NCBI GenBank assembly: GCA_963851085.1
Contig: CAWKNX010000008.1
Span: 7,393-71,392, forward strand
Length of the DNA stretch: 64,000 bases
Direction of reading: 5' to 3'
Origin: DATFVJ01 sp963851085
Lineage (GTDB): Bacteria > Actinomycetota > Actinomycetes > Streptosporangiales > Streptosporangiaceae
The notes beneath the pieces were generated by a model, which ran no database searches, was not told where the DNA came from, and saw only the letters and a list, made by a program, of their open reading frames with translations. Each line of letters starts with the position of its first letter. Position 1 is the first letter of the stretch. The position numbers and the translations under genes are program-made. This document shows positions 17,634 to 26,277 of the stretch, piece by piece.

Positions 17634-18521
17634 ATGAGCGCTTCGATCACAGTTTCCCGCAAGGAACCCGGATCCGCGGACGCGGTGAAGGCGGTATCGG
17701 CCGTCAGTACCGGGACCGTCCAGATCCATCCGGAACATCCCTTCGGCACGAGGAAGCCGCTGTATTGGTGGCTGCTGACATCGCGGCAGTGGACACCACC
17801 GCGGCCGGTCAACGCCTACGTCATCGAGCACGCTCAGGGGCTCATCCTGTTCGACACCGGACAGGACCGCGCTTCGGCCACCGATGACGCGTATTTCCCC
17901 GGCGGCTTCACCGGGCTCATCTACGATCGGATGGCCCGTTTCGACATCGGCGAGCACGACACGCTCACCGCCCAGCTCGGGGTGCTCGGGTACGCGCCGG
18001 GCGACGTCGATACCGCGATCCTGTCCCATCTGCACCAGGATCACATCGGCGGGATCGCAGAGCTGAATGACGCGGACCTGCTGGTCTCGGCCGCCGAATG
18101 GGCGCAGCTGTCCAAGGCCGCCCCCGAGCCGCGCGGCTTCCTGCGCACGCACATCCAGATCCCGGGCTCGAACTGGCACCAGATCGGTCTCGAACCAACC
18201 TCCGATCCCGCTCTGGCGCCCTTCACCGAGTCGCTGGATGTCATGGGAGACGGCTCGCTGGTGCTGCTCGCCACTCCTGGTCACACCGACGGCTCGATCT
18301 CGCTGCTGATCCGGCGCGGCACCAGGCCGCCGCTGCTGCTGGTCGGCGACCTCACCTACGGAGCCGAGCTGCTGGAACGCCGCCAGGTTCCGGGCGTGGG
18401 CAACCGGCGCCGTCTCGCCGAGACCACCGCCAAAGTTCTCGCGCTCAAAAAGCAGCTGCCGGACCTGGTCGTCCTGCCGGCCCACGACCCAACCGCCGCC
18501 GCGCGCCTGCTCGGCAGCTGA
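17634..18521 (+). CDS. MBL-fold metallo-hydrolase (N-acyl-homoserine lactonase-like)
   Basis: The metal site is complete: SHLHQDHIGG (HxHxDH), a later His in TPGHTDGS, Asp in LLVGDLTYG and His in LPAHDP. About 295 residues with the layout of the AiiA/AhlD lactonase branch, including a lipophilic N-terminal segment that crosses the active site. Actual substrates in this branch vary widely (lactones, esters). The ATG overlaps no other gene; the SRPBCC gene follows after 14 bp in an operon-like arrangement. Confidence 0.85.
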   Translation: MSASITVSRKEPGSADAVKAVSAVSTGTVQIHPEHPFGTRKPLYWWLLTSRQWTPPRPVNAYVIEHAQGLILFDTGQDRASATDDAYFPGGFTGLIYDRMARFDIGEHDTLTAQLGVLGYAPGDVDTAILSHLHQDHIGGIAELNDADLLVSAAEWAQLSKAAPEPRGFLRTHIQIPGSNWHQIGLEPTSDPALAPFTESLDVMGDGSLVLLATPGHTDGSISLLIRRGTRPPLLLVGDLTYGAELLERRQVPGVGNRRRLAETTAKVLALKKQLPDLVVLPAHDPTAAARLLGS

Positions 18522-18535
18522 CACAGGAGACGACA

Positions 18536-18979
18536 ATGCCAACGTTCGAGAACACGGTGACGATCCAAAAGCCCGCCGAGGAGGTTTTCGCGTTCCTCGC
18601 GGACTTCGGGAACGTCCCGATGTGGAACTACGCGATCGAAGAGACCAGCCAGGTTTCCGCTGGGCCCGTGGGGGTGGGGACAAGATACCGCCAGACCCGT
18701 TCCGTTCCCGCCAGGAGTGTCGAGGGTTTCGAGGTGACCGTCTTCGAGCCGGCCAGGCGGCTGGCTATTCACGGACAGATCGGGCCCTTCCAGGCAACGA
18801 TCAGCTACGCGCTGGAGGCCAGGGCCGGCGCGACGAGGCTCGTCAACAGCGTCGAACTTGATCCCTCCCCGGCCATGCTGAGGCTTCTCGCCCCGCTCGC
18901 GACCCCAAAGATCAAGGCGGCAGTGGCGCACAACCTCGGCCAGCTGAGGCTGATCCTGGAAAGTGGCCAGCCAGCGTAA
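18536..18979 (+). CDS. SRPBCC (START-like) family protein
   Basis: 147 residues opening MPTFENTVTIQKPAEEVFAF, the typical first strand and helix of polyketide cyclase/dehydrase-like SRPBCC proteins. The sheet follows (FEVTVFEPARRLAIHG) and then the long C-terminal helix (AAVAHNLGQLRLILE) that closes the hydrophobic cavity. It likely binds a small lipid or aromatic ligand. A GGAGACGAC site is present; cotranscribed with the MBL hydrolase. Confidence 0.85.
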   Translation: MPTFENTVTIQKPAEEVFAFLADFGNVPMWNYAIEETSQVSAGPVGVGTRYRQTRSVPARSVEGFEVTVFEPARRLAIHGQIGPFQATISYALEARAGATRLVNSVELDPSPAMLRLLAPLATPKIKAAVAHNLGQLRLILESGQPA

Positions 18980-19072
18980 GGACATCTGCGGGCAGCGCGG
19001 GCGCGCACGTTCTCGACGGCCGCACGTCGAAGCTGTCACCCGAACGAGGGCGCCCCATAAGACCGCAGCGCG

Positions 19073-19204
19073 TCAGTAATAGCGGGTCCTGATACCAGCG
19101 CCATTTCCTTCTTCCGGCCCGTCCCCCTTGTAAACGGGCCACCACACCAGGAGCATGATGATTAACGCTGCCGCCAAGATCCCGAGCCCGATCCATGTGA
19201 TCAT
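19073..19204 (-). CDS. 43-residue single-span membrane protein
   Basis: A short ORF reading MITWIGLGILAAALIIMLL then VWWPVYKGDG and a polar tail ending RTRYY. It has one transmembrane helix, a short positively charged outside-to-inside boundary and a GGTGAGAG site before the ATG. Small one-span proteins of this shape are common but poorly characterised. It sits between the SRPBCC and nitroreductase genes. Confidence 0.55.
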   Translation of the reverse strand: MITWIGLGILAAALIIMLLVWWPVYKGDGPEEGNGAGIRTRYY

Positions 19205-19234
19205 TGCTCTCACCATCCCACGTAGGCCTTTGCC

Positions 19235-20320
19235 CTAGGTTCGCACGTCCTGATACAGGCGGTCGTTGGGCAGCCGCAGTCTGTTTGCGTTTTCGTCAGT
19301 GTCGGAGTCGCAATGCCCGACACGCATGACCATCTGCGGGAACCTGGGCCACGGCCACCAGGCATTCTTTTGCCTGAACTCCTGGTTCTCGTTGGATGGT
19401 TCGAGCGGCTGCGTGTAGAACGATGCCGCCACGTTGTAGCGGGTCGCCGTCAGCAGGACCCGCTGCAGGCCCTGCCCGGCGCGGAGCCAGTCGGGCGCTT
19501 CGTTGGTGTCCGTCGCGAGCCCCAGCAGTCGCGTGTGCTTCTCGAATAGCATCTGCTCGCGGTCGGGTGGCTCGGGCGCGCCTGGCGGGTCCCATTTGAA
19601 CCCCAGATCACGGTAGGGAACACCAGGAGCCAGTGGTGCGCCTGTCGCGTCGTAGTGGTGACGAAAATGACGGAAATTCGCCGGCAGCGGCCCGAAGGCC
19701 CAGTGGGGAATCCCCAAGCCTTCGCTGAGCCTGGGCTCGTTCGTGTATTCTTCAAGCTCCTTCTCAAATTTGAGTCCCCATTCCGGATCTTTCTTCTTTT
19801 CCCTGCCGTTCGCCTCCTCGATCTCGTCCAGCAGCATGCGGGTCATGCGCTGGTGCAGCAGCCACACATAGGCCCGTTCTTTCCAGCCCGCACGTTCGAG
19901 CTCGGTCACGATGTTCAGGCCAACGAGTTTCTCCGCGAATGGCCGACGGTTCGTGTGCCGGAACGGAATCGCCTCGTAGAGCCGCTGCTCGGTGACGGTC
20001 GGCGGATGCACACGGGCCGTCACGATCTCCACGGACGCGAGCAGATCCGGCGGAGTCTTCCCGTCAGGTTTCAGCCAGACCACGAGATCGTGCCCGGCGG
20101 TCCGCACCGCCAGGCGGAGGTTGAACAGCGCCGCTCCGCAGCTGATGACGAGCTCACGTCCCTTTGGGTCAATGTCCGGGAGCCAGCGGCTGCGGTTGGA
20201 GTGCAGGTCGATGCGATCGTTGGCGACGATTTGGAACAACCAGGGCTGGGTGTTGAGCACGGACGGCGCGACCTTGGCCGCATCGATTAACCGGTCGATG
20301 TCGGCGACTGGATCGTACAC
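19235..20320 (-). CDS. Acg-family nitroreductase-like protein
   Basis: 361 residues. The opening MYDPVADIDRLIDAAKVAPSVLNTQPW is typical of nitroreductase-fold Acg proteins (Rv2032 of the mycobacterial dormancy regulon), as is PFRHTNRRPF, the conserved HTNR motif. Acg proteins bind FMN in a buried site and lack clear nitroreductase activity; they may sequester flavin under hypoxia. GTG 20320 is chosen because GAAGAAGG precedes it; the 53 extra upstream codons look non-coding. Close to a Crp/Fnr regulator, so low-oxygen control is a reasonable inference. Confidence 0.85.
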   Translation of the reverse strand: MYDPVADIDRLIDAAKVAPSVLNTQPWLFQIVANDRIDLHSNRSRWLPDIDPKGRELVISCGAALFNLRLAVRTAGHDLVVWLKPDGKTPPDLLASVEIVTARVHPPTVTEQRLYEAIPFRHTNRRPFAEKLVGLNIVTELERAGWKERAYVWLLHQRMTRMLLDEIEEANGREKKKDPEWGLKFEKELEEYTNEPRLSEGLGIPHWAFGPLPANFRHFRHHYDATGAPLAPGVPYRDLGFKWDPPGAPEPPDREQMLFEKHTRLLGLATDTNEAPDWLRAGQGLQRVLLTATRYNVAASFYTQPLEPSNENQEFRQKNAWWPWPRFPQMVMRVGHCDSDTDENANRLRLPNDRLYQDVRT

Positions 20321-20602
20321 GATACACCTTCTTCGACTTTGCTTCAGGCTCGTGCCGCGGCCGCGGTCACGGCAGGGTCCTTGGTCCCGCGTGCAAGGGC
20401 CGCACGTCGTTTTCTGGATCTGATCCGTATTTCGTGCCGGGCTTCGGCCCCAGTCAAATCGCCTGGAGCACACTTCCACGGATTCGCTGAACTTGAAATG
20501 ATCTTTTGCGGGCTGATTGCGCTGATCATTTCATTCCACCGGCGTGCGGTACCGCTGGGCGATGTGGTTGATGCTGGCAGTCAAGGGGGTAGCGTTTGGG
20601 AC

Positions 20603-21583
20603 GTGGCGATGCGTGGTCATGATCTGGCGGTGAGCGTTGCGGAGAACTACCGGGCGTTCGCCCAGGAGGCCCGCGGCCGCAGCCCGGCTTATGAGTCACT
20701 GGCCGAGTCGGTCGCCGGTGACGCCGCCGTTATGGGTTTTGCCGGCTCGCTGCCGCCGGAAAAGCGCCAGCCTAATCTGCTCTTCGCAGCAGCCCGCTAC
20801 CTGCTTGGCAGGCCAGCCGACATCAACCTGCTGCGAACCCTGGTCGGCCACAATGGGGCTGAGCTGGCTGCGGTGATGCTGGCCCGGCGCACGCAGACAA
20901 ACGAGCCGGCCCGCTGCGCCACGCTGCTGCCCGCCCTGGCCCAGCTGCCGCCGCCGCTGGCGCTGATCGAGGTCGGCGCCAGCGCCGGGCTCACGTTGCT
21001 GTTCGACCGGTACTCCTACGACTATGCCGGGCACCGGATCGCTGGCCAGGACCCGCAGGCGCCTGTCCTGCGCTGCGCGCCACGCGGACCGGTGCCCCTC
21101 CCGGCGCAGCTTCCCGCGATCACCTGGCGGGCCGGACTCGACCTCAACCCGCTCGACGTCACCGACGACGATGACGTCCGCTGGCTGTCGTGCCTGGTGT
21201 GGCCCGGTGAAGGCGACCGCGAACAGCGGCTAGCCGGCGCGATCGCCTCGGCCCGCCGCGACCCTCCCGTCGTGCACCGCGGTGACCTGCTTACTGACCT
21301 GCCCGCGCTGGCAGCCCAGGCCCCCGCGGAGGCGACACTGGTCGTCTATCACTCCGCCGTGCTTGGTTACGTCGCACCCGAGGAGTGTCGGCGGTTCGCG
21401 GGCATAGTCCGCAGCCTTGGGGCCGTCTGGCTGTCCAACGAAGGACCCGGCGTCGTGCCCGGCATGGCTGTACCCGCGTACCCGGGTGTGTCGTTCGTGC
21501 TCGCCCGGGACGGCCAGACACCCATCGCGTTCACCGACCCACACGGAACATGGCTGCAATGGCTCCCCGCCACGAGGTCATAG
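20603..21583 (+). CDS. DUF2332 family protein
   Basis: 326 residues matching the actinobacterial DUF2332 layout: an N-terminal helical region (YRAFAQEARGRSPAYESLAE), PNLLFAAARYLLG, then a Rossmann-like signature IEVGASAGLTLLFDRY that resembles the SAM motif I of methyltransferases, and a C-terminal GTWLQWLP. Function unknown. GTG 20603 (with AAGGGGG upstream) or ATG 20609 are both plausible; the 88 codons further upstream in frame are not protein-like. Confidence 0.85.
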   Translation: MAMRGHDLAVSVAENYRAFAQEARGRSPAYESLAESVAGDAAVMGFAGSLPPEKRQPNLLFAAARYLLGRPADINLLRTLVGHNGAELAAVMLARRTQTNEPARCATLLPALAQLPPPLALIEVGASAGLTLLFDRYSYDYAGHRIAGQDPQAPVLRCAPRGPVPLPAQLPAITWRAGLDLNPLDVTDDDDVRWLSCLVWPGEGDREQRLAGAIASARRDPPVVHRGDLLTDLPALAAQAPAEATLVVYHSAVLGYVAPEECRRFAGIVRSLGAVWLSNEGPGVVPGMAVPAYPGVSFVLARDGQTPIAFTDPHGTWLQWLPATRS

Positions 21584-21659
21584 CAAGCCCTGGCCGCGGA
21601 GTGGTCCCTGCTGAGCCTGGCGGAGGCCGCCGACCGCTCCGGCGAGCGGGCCGTTCGGT

Positions 21660-22574
21660 TTAGGTGGAGGGGGCGGGGAGCTGCCCGGTAGTCGCGGCTC
21701 GGATGACGTGCTGGCGGAACAGTTCGGCGGCGGGCAGCAGGCGCCGTTCGGCTGACCAGACCAGGTTGATCTGACGTACTGCCCCGGTGTCCAGGATTTC
21801 GCGGTAGAAGACTGGCCCGGTTGCGGCTTCTGGCGATCCGGCGTGGGGCGCCGGCACGATGGCGACGCCTAGTCCGGCGGCGACGAAGCCGCGGACGGTG
21901 GACAGGTCGTCGCCCTCGAAGACAACGGCCGGGCGGAACCCGGCCTGGTCGCAGAGGTCGTCGGTTTGCTTCCTGAGGGCAGAGTCCGGCCGCAGGCTGA
22001 CGAAGTGTTCATTCGATACGTCCGCCAGGCGAATGCGCTGCTGGCTGGCAAGCTGATGATCGAGCGGCAGGGCCAGGCGCAGTGGCTCGACGGCGATCGG
22101 CCGCACGTGCACGGCTGGGTGCCGTGGCCGGCGGGTGCCGATCTCGAGATCGGCGTGCCCGCCGTCGAGAGCGGCGGAGTGCAGTTCGTCGCGCACCTGG
22201 GTCAGCTGGAACGTGACGTTGGGGTGAGCCGCGCGGAAGGTGGGGACCAGGCCGGGCACGAGCCAGGTGCCGAGCGAGTGCTGGAAGGCGAGTGCGACGG
22301 TGCCGGTGTCGGGCTCGATGAGCTGGCTGACGGCGGCGATCCCGTCGTCGAGCTGGTGCAGCAGGGCGTCGACGTGCCGCTTGAATACCGCGCCCGCGTG
22401 CGTCAGCCGCAGGATGCGGCCGGACCGGCGCAGCAATGGCGTGCCGACCTGGGCCTCCAGGCGGGCCAGCGCACGTGAAACGCCGGACTGGGTGACGGCC
22501 TCGAGGTCGCTGACTTCCGTCACGGTCGTGCCGTCGGCGACCTGCTGGAACCAGCGCAGCGCATCAGTGTCCAC
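21660..22574 (-). CDS. LysR-family transcriptional regulator
   Basis: The N-terminal winged helix reads ALRWFQQVADGTTVTEVSDL and then TQSGVSRALARLEAQVGTPLL. The rest is a two-lobed substrate-binding domain (GTVALAFQHSLGTWLVPGLV onward). About 304 residues, normal for the family. The GTG at 22574 (MDTDALRW) is used; earlier in-frame ATGs would add an atypical basic extension. It follows the phosphoribulokinase gene on the same strand after 121 bp. A CbbR-like role is suggested only by position; its helix-turn-helix region is not especially CbbR-like. Confidence 0.85.
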   Translation of the reverse strand: MDTDALRWFQQVADGTTVTEVSDLEAVTQSGVSRALARLEAQVGTPLLRRSGRILRLTHAGAVFKRHVDALLHQLDDGIAAVSQLIEPDTGTVALAFQHSLGTWLVPGLVPTFRAAHPNVTFQLTQVRDELHSAALDGGHADLEIGTRRPRHPAVHVRPIAVEPLRLALPLDHQLASQQRIRLADVSNEHFVSLRPDSALRKQTDDLCDQAGFRPAVVFEGDDLSTVRGFVAAGLGVAIVPAPHAGSPEAATGPVFYREILDTGAVRQINLVWSAERRLLPAAELFRQHVIRAATTGQLPAPST

Positions 22575-22695
22575 AGCTATGACTGTAAATCGCCGCATCC
22601 TCGCCGCGCGCCGCTGCGCCTGACGGTGCCCAACCACGGCGCCCCGCGCTGGCGGGACTCGGCGGGCCGCGTGCCGTGCTCCGGTGCGCAGCCGG

Positions 22696-23568
22696 TCAGG
22701 CCCGGCGCTGTGCCTGCATCAGCCGCAGGATGAGCGGAGTGAAGATCAGCTGCATCGCCAGCTCCATCTTCCCGCCCGGCACGACGATGATGTTGGGCCG
22801 CGACATGAACGAGTCATGGAGCATCGACAGGAGGTAGGGAAAATCGATGCCCTTCGGGTTGGCGAACCGGATGACGACAAAGCTCTCATCGGCGCTCGGA
22901 ATATCTCGGGCGATGAACGGATTCGACGTGTCCACCGTCGGGACCCGCTGGAAGTTGACGTGCGTCCGTGAGAACTGCGGGCAGATGTAATTCACGTAGT
23001 CCGGCATGCGCCGCAGGACCGTGTAGACCACGTCCTGGCTGGAATAGCCGCGGGTGGTCTTGTCCCGGTGCAGCTTCTGGATCCACTCCAGGTTGATGAT
23101 CGGGGCAACTCCGACCAGCAGGTCTGCGTGCTGGGCGACGTCCGCTTTGTCGGTGACCGCGGCGCCGTGCAATCCCTCGTAGTAGAGCAGGTCGCTCCCA
23201 GAGTCCACTTCCGCCCACGGCGTGAACGTCCCAGGCTGCTGCCCGAAGGGTGCGGCCTCCTCCGCGTCGTGAAGGTATTTGCGGACCTTGCCACGACCGT
23301 GCTCGCCGTACTCGCGAAACAGGGTCTCGAGCTCTTCGAGCAGGTTCGCCTCGGGGGAGAAATGGCAGAAGTGGTGGTTACCTTCCTTTTCGGCGTCCGC
23401 CATGGCGACCTTCATCTGCTCCCGGTCGTGTCGGTGGAACGAGTCGCCCTCCACGATCGTCGCGTTAATCTGCTCGCGCAGGAAGATGTGCTGGAAGGTC
23501 CTGGTCACCGAGGTTGTGCCCGCGCCGGAAGAGCCGGTGATGACAACGATGGGATGCTTGTCCGACAC
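22696..23568 (-). CDS. prk: phosphoribulokinase
   Basis: Catalyses ATP-dependent conversion of ribulose 5-phosphate to ribulose 1,5-bisphosphate, the step that feeds RuBisCO. The Walker A loop is VVITGSSGAGTTSVTR (residues 8-23), followed by EGDSFHRHDREQMK, the proteobacterial-type (class I) substrate loop, and YYEGLHGA. At 290 residues it matches bacterial homo-octameric enzymes rather than the plant form, and the thioredoxin-regulated Cys pair is absent. It lies 15 bp after the FBPase stop, so the two form an operon. No RuBisCO gene is in the window. Confidence 0.93.
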   Translation of the reverse strand: MSDKHPIVVITGSSGAGTTSVTRTFQHIFLREQINATIVEGDSFHRHDREQMKVAMADAEKEGNHHFCHFSPEANLLEELETLFREYGEHGRGKVRKYLHDAEEAAPFGQQPGTFTPWAEVDSGSDLLYYEGLHGAAVTDKADVAQHADLLVGVAPIINLEWIQKLHRDKTTRGYSSQDVVYTVLRRMPDYVNYICPQFSRTHVNFQRVPTVDTSNPFIARDIPSADESFVVIRFANPKGIDFPYLLSMLHDSFMSRPNIIVVPGGKMELAMQLIFTPLILRLMQAQRRA

Positions 23569-23583
23569 CTGTCCTCCTGCCAG

Positions 23584-24660
23584 TCACGGGATCCGGAAAA
23601 GGGACCGGCTGTTGAAGAGCGAGTCGTCGAAGGTCGGTTCCGCCCCGCTGATCTGGTCGCGATGGTAGCGCTCGATCCGCTCGACCTCATTCCTGGAACC
23701 GAGAATCAGCGGCACGCGCTGGTGCAGGCTCGTGGGCTGGATTTCCATGACGCGATCGCGTCCAGTGCTCGCGCCGCCGCCGGCCTGCTCGACGATGAAC
23801 GAGATCGGATTGCACTCGTACATCAGCCGGAGCCGCCCCGGCTTGGCCGGTTCCTTGCTGTCCTTGGGGTACAGGAAGACACCGCCGCGGGTGAGAATGC
23901 GGTAAGTTTCGGCCACGAGCGAGGCGATCCAGCGCATATTGAAGTCCCGGCCCCGCGGTCCGGTCCTGCCTGCCAGGCACTCCTGGATGTAGCGGCGCAC
24001 CGGCGGCTCCCAGAAGCGTTCGTTGGAGGCGTTGATCGCGAACTCTCCGCAGTCCTCGGGAATGCGCAGCTGCGGATGAGTGAGAACGAATGCCCCGATG
24101 TCGCGATCGAGCGTGAACGCGTCGACGCCGTCGCCGGTGGTGAGGATCAGCATCGTGGACGGCCCGTACAGGGCAAAGCCGGCGCATACCTGAGCGACGC
24201 CCGGCTGGAGGAAGTGCCCGGCCTGCGGCGGCGCACCCGGGTCGGGTGTGCGCAGGATCGAGAAGATCGTGCCGACCGACATGTTGGCGTCAATGTTGCT
24301 CGAGCCGTCCAGGGGGTCGAATACCAGCAGGTACTTCCCGCGCCGCTCGGCCGCGGGGACGGGGTGGATGTTTTCCATTTCCTCTGACGCCATCGCGGCC
24401 AGGTGCCCGGTCCATTCCGTCTCGCCGATCATCACCTCGTTGCTGATGAGGTCGAGTTTCTCCTGCACCTCGCCCTGGATGTGCTCCGCGCCCGCGCTTC
24501 CCAGCGCGCCGACTAGCGCGCCGCGGCTGACCCGGTTACTGATGATCTTTACGGCTGTTGCCACCGCGTTGAGCAGCCCAGAGAAGTCACCGGTCGAGCC
24601 TGGATGACGGTGTTCGGCCTCGATGGTGTAACGCGTCAGTGTCTTGCGCTCCTCACGCAC
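23584..24660 (-). CDS. fbp: class I fructose-1,6-bisphosphatase
   Basis: 358 residues of the class I (FBPase/SBPase) family. The metal-binding motif LLVFDPLDGSSNIDANMSVG is intact, preceded by the SNEVMIGE segment and followed by FTLDRDIGAFVLTHP and GGVFLYPKDS. It dephosphorylates fructose (and possibly sedoheptulose) bisphosphate in the Calvin cycle and gluconeogenesis. It starts at GTG 24660 and overlaps by eight bases the stop of the truncated aldolase frame upstream, so translation is probably coupled. Followed by prk. Confidence 0.93.
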   Translation of the reverse strand: MREERKTLTRYTIEAEHRHPGSTGDFSGLLNAVATAVKIISNRVSRGALVGALGSAGAEHIQGEVQEKLDLISNEVMIGETEWTGHLAAMASEEMENIHPVPAAERRGKYLLVFDPLDGSSNIDANMSVGTIFSILRTPDPGAPPQAGHFLQPGVAQVCAGFALYGPSTMLILTTGDGVDAFTLDRDIGAFVLTHPQLRIPEDCGEFAINASNERFWEPPVRRYIQECLAGRTGPRGRDFNMRWIASLVAETYRILTRGGVFLYPKDSKEPAKPGRLRLMYECNPISFIVEQAGGGASTGRDRVMEIQPTSLHQRVPLILGSRNEVERIERYHRDQISGAEPTFDDSLFNSRSLFRIP

Positions 24661-24901
24661 GGCTGGCCTGCCTCTCTATGGCCTGGCCGAGCGTCTCGTC
24701 GCACAGAATGCTGCCGAAGACCTGGTTGTCTGGCCCCGGCGCGGTAAGTAGCAGTTGCCGGTGGTCACGGCGCGTGTCCGCGCCCGGGGCGACACCCACT
24801 GCCTCGAGCCGGCTGGACGTGGTCGCGATGCTTTCGTCCGCCGCGGGAATGCCCTTACCCGGCGTCAGGAGGGCAGTGGCAAGCTCGCGCAGTCCCAGCA
24901 A
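24653..24901 (-). pseudogene. class I fructose-bisphosphate aldolase, N-terminal fragment
   Basis: From TTG 24901, which has a perfect AGGAGG five bases upstream, the frame gives 82 residues. The segment ALLTPGKGIPAADESIATTS is the N-terminus of class I aldolases (LVAPGKGILAADEST in relatives). The frame continues as RRDHRQLLLTAPG and FGSILCDETLGQA and then ends. The Schiff-base Lys and the rest of the barrel, about 260 residues, are gone. The stop falls eight bases inside fbp, so the remaining piece may still serve as a coupled leader for fbp translation. Confidence 0.75.
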
Positions 24902-25125
24902 AGCTGACCTCCTACAGGCCACGATCGTGCCCCCCTCATTAAGGTTATGCCGACGGCGTCGAAGTCGCCTCACCCGCGAGAGCGGCCGGCCGGGTGAAGT
25001 TACCCACCGGTTGCGACCTTGGCCTGCGCCCGCCTTCAGGAACGGCATCGACGCCGCGCATCCGTAACGCGGTCTGTTCAGATGGTCGTGCTGTCACACC
25101 CGCGGGCGGTAGCCAGGGCGGGTAG

Positions 25126-25743
25126 TCAGAAAGGCATGAACGGCACGAACGCGTCGGCACGCTCGACGCGGACCGTAGCGTCGGGCGGAGCCTCCCGCCG
25201 GATCTGTTCGGCGAGTTTCCTGGCTTCGTCCTCGTTGTTGGCCCCGACGGCCAGGAATTTCCAGCGTCGCACGACCTCCCGGCCTTCACCGCGCAGCTTG
25301 CTCGCCAGCGCGACCGCCTGGCGGTGCGAGGGACACCCGACCCTCGCCTCCCATTGGGCGGTCCCGCTGGCCAAGGATGTGGCGGTTTCCTCGTCCTCAA
25401 GCCGCTGGTGCTCCGCCTGGCGCTCGGCCTCGGTCTGCGGCATGGCGACGTCCGGCTTCTCCCACTCCTCCTCGATGGGATGCCAGCGGTGCAGGGCGAA
25501 CGCCGCCTGGATGTCCCGGCGGCCCAGCACGTCGCGGGCTACCCGCTCGGCCTCCCTGGCGGCGATCTCGGTCCCTGCATACAGGAAGATCTGCGAGTCA
25601 CCAGCGCCGACTGCGACGTTCCGGCCGAGCCGACGGCGGACATCTTCTTCCACCTCGTGCTCGGAGAAGGATCGCTGCGCCCGCTCGGCTTGCGCCTGGT
25701 CGGGTAGCGAGATCGTCACGCGCCAGTCGTTGTTGTCCGTCAC
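25126..25743 (-). CDS. hypothetical conserved protein
   Basis: 205 residues, acidic and rich in Glu, Arg and Ala. Two similar alpha/beta halves can be seen: RVTISLPDQAQAERAQRSF early, and CPSHRQAVALASKLRGEG through WKFLAVGANNEDEARKLAEQI late. This resembles a duplicated ferredoxin-like or SPOR-like fold. There is no signal peptide or transmembrane helix. GTG start at 25743. I do not recognise a characterised family; it lies upstream of the aldolase/fbp/prk group on the same strand. Confidence 0.65.
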   Translation of the reverse strand: MTDNNDWRVTISLPDQAQAERAQRSFSEHEVEEDVRRRLGRNVAVGAGDSQIFLYAGTEIAAREAERVARDVLGRRDIQAAFALHRWHPIEEEWEKPDVAMPQTEAERQAEHQRLEDEETATSLASGTAQWEARVGCPSHRQAVALASKLRGEGREVVRRWKFLAVGANNEDEARKLAEQIRREAPPDATVRVERADAFVPFMPF

Positions 25744-25886
25744 GGAGTGACTCTAGCGCAGTGCCCCTCCGCCGATTCCACGCCACGGGTCGTCGTCGGC
25801 GGCAGCGCCCAGGGCGACATATCCGGCTTCGATGCCCTCGTGCAGTGCCGCCAGGAGTCGTTGGCGTGGTGGCCGGCATCAAATAC

Positions 25887-25933
25887 ATCCTGAACGGCTG
25901 CGCAGGGGATCCCACCCGGCAGCCGTTCGGGAT
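25887..25933. repeat. inverted repeat, CCCGAACGGCTGCG-type dispersed element
   Basis: A left arm ATCCTGAACGGCTGC (25887-25901) pairs with the right arm GCAGCCGTTCGGGAT (25919-25933) with one mismatch across a 17-base loop. The same core occurs at 34421-34448 and 62091-62125. It lies in the 246-bp gap between the 205-residue protein gene and the CocE remnant. Confidence 0.8.
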
Positions 25934-25989
25934 GATCTTGGTGGTCAGCGGCAGTGGCGTGCGCCGATCCTGCCCGCTCAGAGCACACC

Positions 25990-26259
25990 TGCCTGGGCGG
26001 GCCCAGGCAGATCCGCGCCGACCTCTGGCCGACCGCGCACCGGTTCCGTCCCGGTCACCGGATCCGCCTGCAGGTCTCCAGCGGCGCCCATCCGCGCTAC
26101 GCGCGCAACCCCGGCACGGGAGAACCGTTGGCCACGGCGAGTTCTCTCAGCGTGGCGGAACAGACCGTCCACTACGATCCCACGCGGCCGTCGGCGGTGC
26201 TGCTGCCGGTGGTGGACACCGGTGGTGGACGCCGGTCAGACGCGGTCGACCCCAACTGA
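25990..26259 (+). pseudogene. CocE/NonD family hydrolase, C-terminal remnant
   Basis: The frame encodes IRADLWPTAHRFRPGHRIRL, SSGAHPRYARNPGTGEP and AEQTVHYDPTRPSAVLLPV. This is the last part of the jelly-roll PepX_C domain of CocE-like esterases and X-Pro dipeptidyl-peptidases. Nothing of the alpha/beta hydrolase domain remains upstream, and no start codon fits. It is a deletion remnant whose 5' border lies beside the palindromic element at 25887. Confidence 0.7.
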
Positions 26260-26277
26260 AAGCAGTACGGTGGGGAT

